Shown: piece after piece, positions 62,034-64,000 of the stretch
Layout: each line of letters starts with the position of its first letter
Position numbering within the stretch: position 1 is the stretch's first letter
Assembly: GCF_019802345.1 (NCBI RefSeq)
Contig: NZ_JAINDZ010000006.1
Coordinates: 1 to 64,000 of the forward strand
Source of the DNA: Methylosinus sp. Sm6
Lineage (GTDB): Bacteria; Pseudomonadota; Alphaproteobacteria; Rhizobiales; Beijerinckiaceae
DNA length: 64,000 nt
Direction of reading: 5' to 3'
Made by a program: the position numbers and the translations under genes
The notes under the pieces: generated by a model
What the model saw: only the letters and a program-made list of their open reading frames with translations
Told to the model about the DNA's origin: nothing
Database searches by the model: none

Positions 62034-63553
62034 CCGCGCTGGAGAAGAGCGGCACGGTCGAGAGGAGCGGCTCGGCCGCTCCGGACCCGCTCGAGCGCGC
62101 GCTCGGCAGCCCCTGGCTCGGCGCGGGGCTCGCGGTCGCGGCGATCGCCGCGCAGCTCGCCGGCCATATCGATTGCGACGTCTCCTGGTTCCTGACCTTC
62201 GCGGAAAAAACCGTCGACGGCGCGACGCCTTACATCGATGTGACCGATCCCAATCCGCCGGCCTCGTTTCTGTCGCTCGTCCCCGCCGTGCTGCTCGCCC
62301 GCGCGCTGCATGTCGCGCCGGAGGCGAGCGTCGCGGCGCTGGTCTTCGTCTTCGCCGCAGGGGTGATCGGCCTCGCCTTTCACCTGCTGCGGCTCGGCGC
62401 CGTGCGCAGCCGACGCTCCTCGCTGCTGCTGCTCAACGTCATCGTGTTCCTGCTGTTGTTCGCGCCGGCGCTGGTGTTCGCGGAGCGCGAGCACATTGCC
62501 CTGCTCGCGAGCCTGCCGCTGCTCGCCGCGCTCGCCATCGAGCAGCGGCGCCCGGCTCCATCCCGAGCGGCGCGCCTCGTCGCCGGCCTCGGCGGCGGCC
62601 TCGCCATCGCCCTCAAGCCGCATTTCGCGCTCGCCATTGCGCTGCCGGCGCTGGCGAGCGCCTGGCGCGAGCGCCGCCTGCGCGCTCTGTGGCGGGAGGA
62701 GCTCGTCGCGGCCGCTCTCGCCGCGGGCGCTTATGCGGTCGCAGTCGTCCTGCTGTTCCCGGCCTATGTCGAGCGAGCGCTGCCGCTGGCGCTCGAGGTC
62801 TATGGGCCGGCGCGCGACGGTCTCGCGCATCTGATGATCTTCTCGCTCGCGCCCGCCTATCTGGCGCTGCTCGCCGGCCTCCTTTTCGCGTCGCGCGGCG
62901 GGCTCGATCGCGCGACGCTGGTCTTTCTCTGCGCGTCGATCGGCTATTTCGTGGCCTTTCTGGTGCAGGGCAAGGGCTGGATCAATCACGCCTATCCCGC
63001 GCTCGCGCTGATCCTGGCCGCCTTTGCGCTGCTGGCGCTGCGCCGCCACGCGCCGGGCGCCGCGCCATCGACGCTCACCAAGTTTCTGTTCGTCCCCGCG
63101 CTCGTGGCCGCGCCGGCCTGCTTCGGCCTCGCCGAGCTCCTCGCCGACGCAGAGGAGCATCCGGGGCTCACCGAGGCAGTCGCCTCGGTCTCTCCGCCGC
63201 ATCCGCGCGTCGCGACGATCGCACGCCAGCTCGACTTCGGCCATCCGCTCGTGCGTCGGCTGGAGGGCCAATGGATCGGACGGCAGAACGCGCTCTGGGT
63301 GACGGCGCTCGTCGGCCGCCTGCTCCCTTCCGCCGACCCCGAGCGACAGGCGCGGCTCGAGTCCCGGCGCCGCACCGATCTTTCCGACTTCGCCGAGGAT
63401 TTGCGCAGGGGGCGGCCCGATATCGTCGTGGTCGAGGACGAGGCGACCCGCCGCTTCGCGCTGGCCCGCCCCGAGACCGCGGCGGCGCTCGACGGCTATC
63501 GCCTCGCCGCGCGCGCCGGAGAGATCGAAATCTGGCGGCGAGCGGCCGAGTGA
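62030..63553 (+). CDS. Polytopic membrane protein, GT-C glycosyltransferase-like
   Basis: A 507-residue protein of uncertain function. It has about eight to ten membrane segments (for example 100-125, 125-160 and 235-260), an N-terminal loop with acidic residues and NPP (about 45-75: [17 protein letters not shown]) as in GT-C sugar transferases, and a soluble C-terminal domain of about 100 residues ending [10 protein letters not shown]. It is coupled to murB by ATGA. A polyprenyl-phosphate-sugar-dependent transferase is my best guess, not shown. It stands where ddl-ftsQ-ftsA-ftsZ usually follow murB. Confidence 0.75.
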   Translation: MTALEKSGTVERSGSAAPDPLERALGSPWLGAGLAVAAIAAQLAGHIDCDVSWFLTFAEKTVDGATPYIDVTDPNPPASFLSLVPAVLLARALHVAPEASVAALVFVFAAGVIGLAFHLLRLGAVRSRRSSLLLLNVIVFLLLFAPALVFAEREHIALLASLPLLAALAIEQRRPAPSRAARLVAGLGGGLAIALKPHFALAIALPALASAWRERRLRALWREELVAAALAAGAYAVAVVLLFPAYVERALPLALEVYGPARDGLAHLMIFSLAPAYLALLAGLLFASRGGLDRATLVFLCASIGYFVAFLVQGKGWINHAYPALALILAAFALLALRRHAPGAAPSTLTKFLFVPALVAAPACFGLAELLADAEEHPGLTEAVASVSPPHPRVATIARQLDFGHPLVRRLEGQWIGRQNALWVTALVGRLLPSADPERQARLESRRRTDLSDFAEDLRRGRPDIVVVEDEATRRFALARPETAAALDGYRLAARAGEIEIWRRAAE

Positions 63554-63584
63554 GGGGCGCAATTTCAGATCGCGAGAAATTGTG

Positions 63585-63608
63585 GTAAGACTGTAAGACG
63601 GTAAGATG
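63585..63608. repeat. Three 8-bp tandem repeats before the antitoxin gene
   Basis: GTAAGACT, GTAAGACG and GTAAGATG stand head to tail, ending 13 bases before the antitoxin ATG and abutting its GAGGAGG ribosome binding site. Direct repeats in this position are a likely operator for the AbrB-type antitoxin. Confidence 0.6.
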
Positions 63609-63621
63609 AGGAGGTAGGGCC

Positions 63622-63858
63622 ATGACCTCGGCCCCGCGCAAAACGGTCTATTCTAAGGTTTCCGTCAAGAGCCAAACCGTGGTTCCGGCCGAGGTGCGCG
63701 AGCGCCTGCGCATCAAGCCGGGCGACCGGCTCCGATACATCATCGACGATACCGGAGTGCGGATCGAGCGAAGCGCTCCGGGACAGGAGGACGATCCGTT
63801 CGCGACCTTCTCCGAATGGGCGAGCGACGCCGACGACGAAGCCTATGCCGATCTCTGA
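63622..63858 (+). CDS. AbrB/MazE-family antitoxin
   Basis: A 78-residue protein with an N-terminal swapped-hairpin AbrB domain (about 8-50: YSKVSVKSQTVVPAEVRERL, then IKPGDRLRYII) that binds DNA, and an acidic C-terminal tail (about 52-78: EDDPFATFSEW, DADDEAYADL) of the kind that neutralises a toxin. GAGGAGG gives a strong ribosome binding site. Its end overlaps the next gene by 14 bases, the usual arrangement for a toxin-antitoxin pair. Confidence 0.88.
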   Translation: MTSAPRKTVYSKVSVKSQTVVPAEVRERLRIKPGDRLRYIIDDTGVRIERSAPGQEDDPFATFSEWASDADDEAYADL

Positions 63859-64000
63859 GCCGCTCCGCTACCTTGCCGGGGATGTGGTCGTCGTGCCCTT
63901 CCCCTATGCGGACCGCTTCGCGGAAAAGCGGCGGCCGGCGCTCGTCGTCTCGAACGAAGAGCTCCAGGCCGCCGGCTTCATATGGGTGGTCATGATCACG
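63845..64000 (+). CDS. MazF/PemK-family toxin (partial, cut by window end)
   Basis: The first 52 codons are visible: after a short lead (MPISEPLRYL) comes GDVVVVPFPYADRFAEKRRP followed by ALVVSN, the N-terminal signature of the MazF/PemK mRNA interferase fold. The gene runs off the window. Overlap with the AbrB-type antitoxin gene supports a type II toxin-antitoxin pair. Family call rests on this N-terminal motif only. Confidence 0.85.
   Translation, partial: MPISEPLRYLAGDVVVVPFPYADRFAEKRRPALVVSNEELQAAGFIWVVMIT

Overview
The window is a 64 kb piece of a high-GC alphaproteobacterial chromosome. Gene order (clpX-lon-hupB, rimP-nusA-ylxR-infB-rbfA-truB, and an rsmH-to-murB division/cell-wall cluster), bacterioferritin controls resembling Irr boxes, and a PPi-type phosphofructokinase together suggest Hyphomicrobiales, perhaps a Methylocystaceae-like type II methanotroph. 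That placement is an inference; no 16S rRNA or methane oxidation gene is present.

Layout. 0.2-4.1 kb: murein amidase and penicillin-binding protein 1A. 4.4-6.8 kb (minus strand): cytochrome c maturation ccmA-ccmB and a SpeE-like/DUF167 fusion. 7.3-11.5 kb: the most interesting locus, a four-gene run that reads as a sphingolipid (ceramide-type) pathway: a serine palmitoyltransferase-like enzyme, a GNAT-fold protein like bacterial ceramide synthase, a DES-type dihydroceramide desaturase homologue and an FA2H/Scs7-type hydroxylase. 11.6-14.3 kb: two membrane histidine kinases with DUF4118-like sensors. 14.3-18.3 kb: metallopeptidase, leuC, Rsm22-like methyltransferase, VOC protein, tadA. 18.3-20.2 kb: patatin and the iron-storage pair bfd-bfr behind two Irr-box-like sites. 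20.5-26.3 kb: MFS transporter with an XRE-cupin regulator, LpxH-like phosphatase with a GT4 glycosyltransferase, a hypothetical gene, moeB/thiF and ridA. 26.8-38.3 kb (minus): pccB, a secreted ClpP-fold protein, tRNA-Val, hupB, lon, clpX, pfp, secA. 38.5-46.7 kb: the rimP-nusA-ylxR-infB-rbfA-truB operon behind a terminator-like leader, with two extra genes (one frameshifted) inserted between infB and rbfA. 46.8-48.4 kb: murI and the complete RNase P RNA. 48.7-62.0 kb: rsmH-ftsL-ftsI-murE-murF-mraY-murD-ftsW-murG-murC-murB, mostly with overlapping stop/start codons. 62.0-64.0 kb: a polytopic membrane protein translationally coupled to murB, then an AbrB/MazF-like toxin-antitoxin pair cut by the window end.

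Most of the window is core machinery for peptidoglycan synthesis, translation, protein secretion and protein turnover. Its peculiarities are what is missing beside familiar genes (no clpP before clpX, no mraZ before rsmH, no ddl-ftsQAZ after murB, no ccmC after ccmB), the sphingolipid-like operon, and at least four families of palindromic repeats in the gaps between genes, usually as head-to-head pairs.
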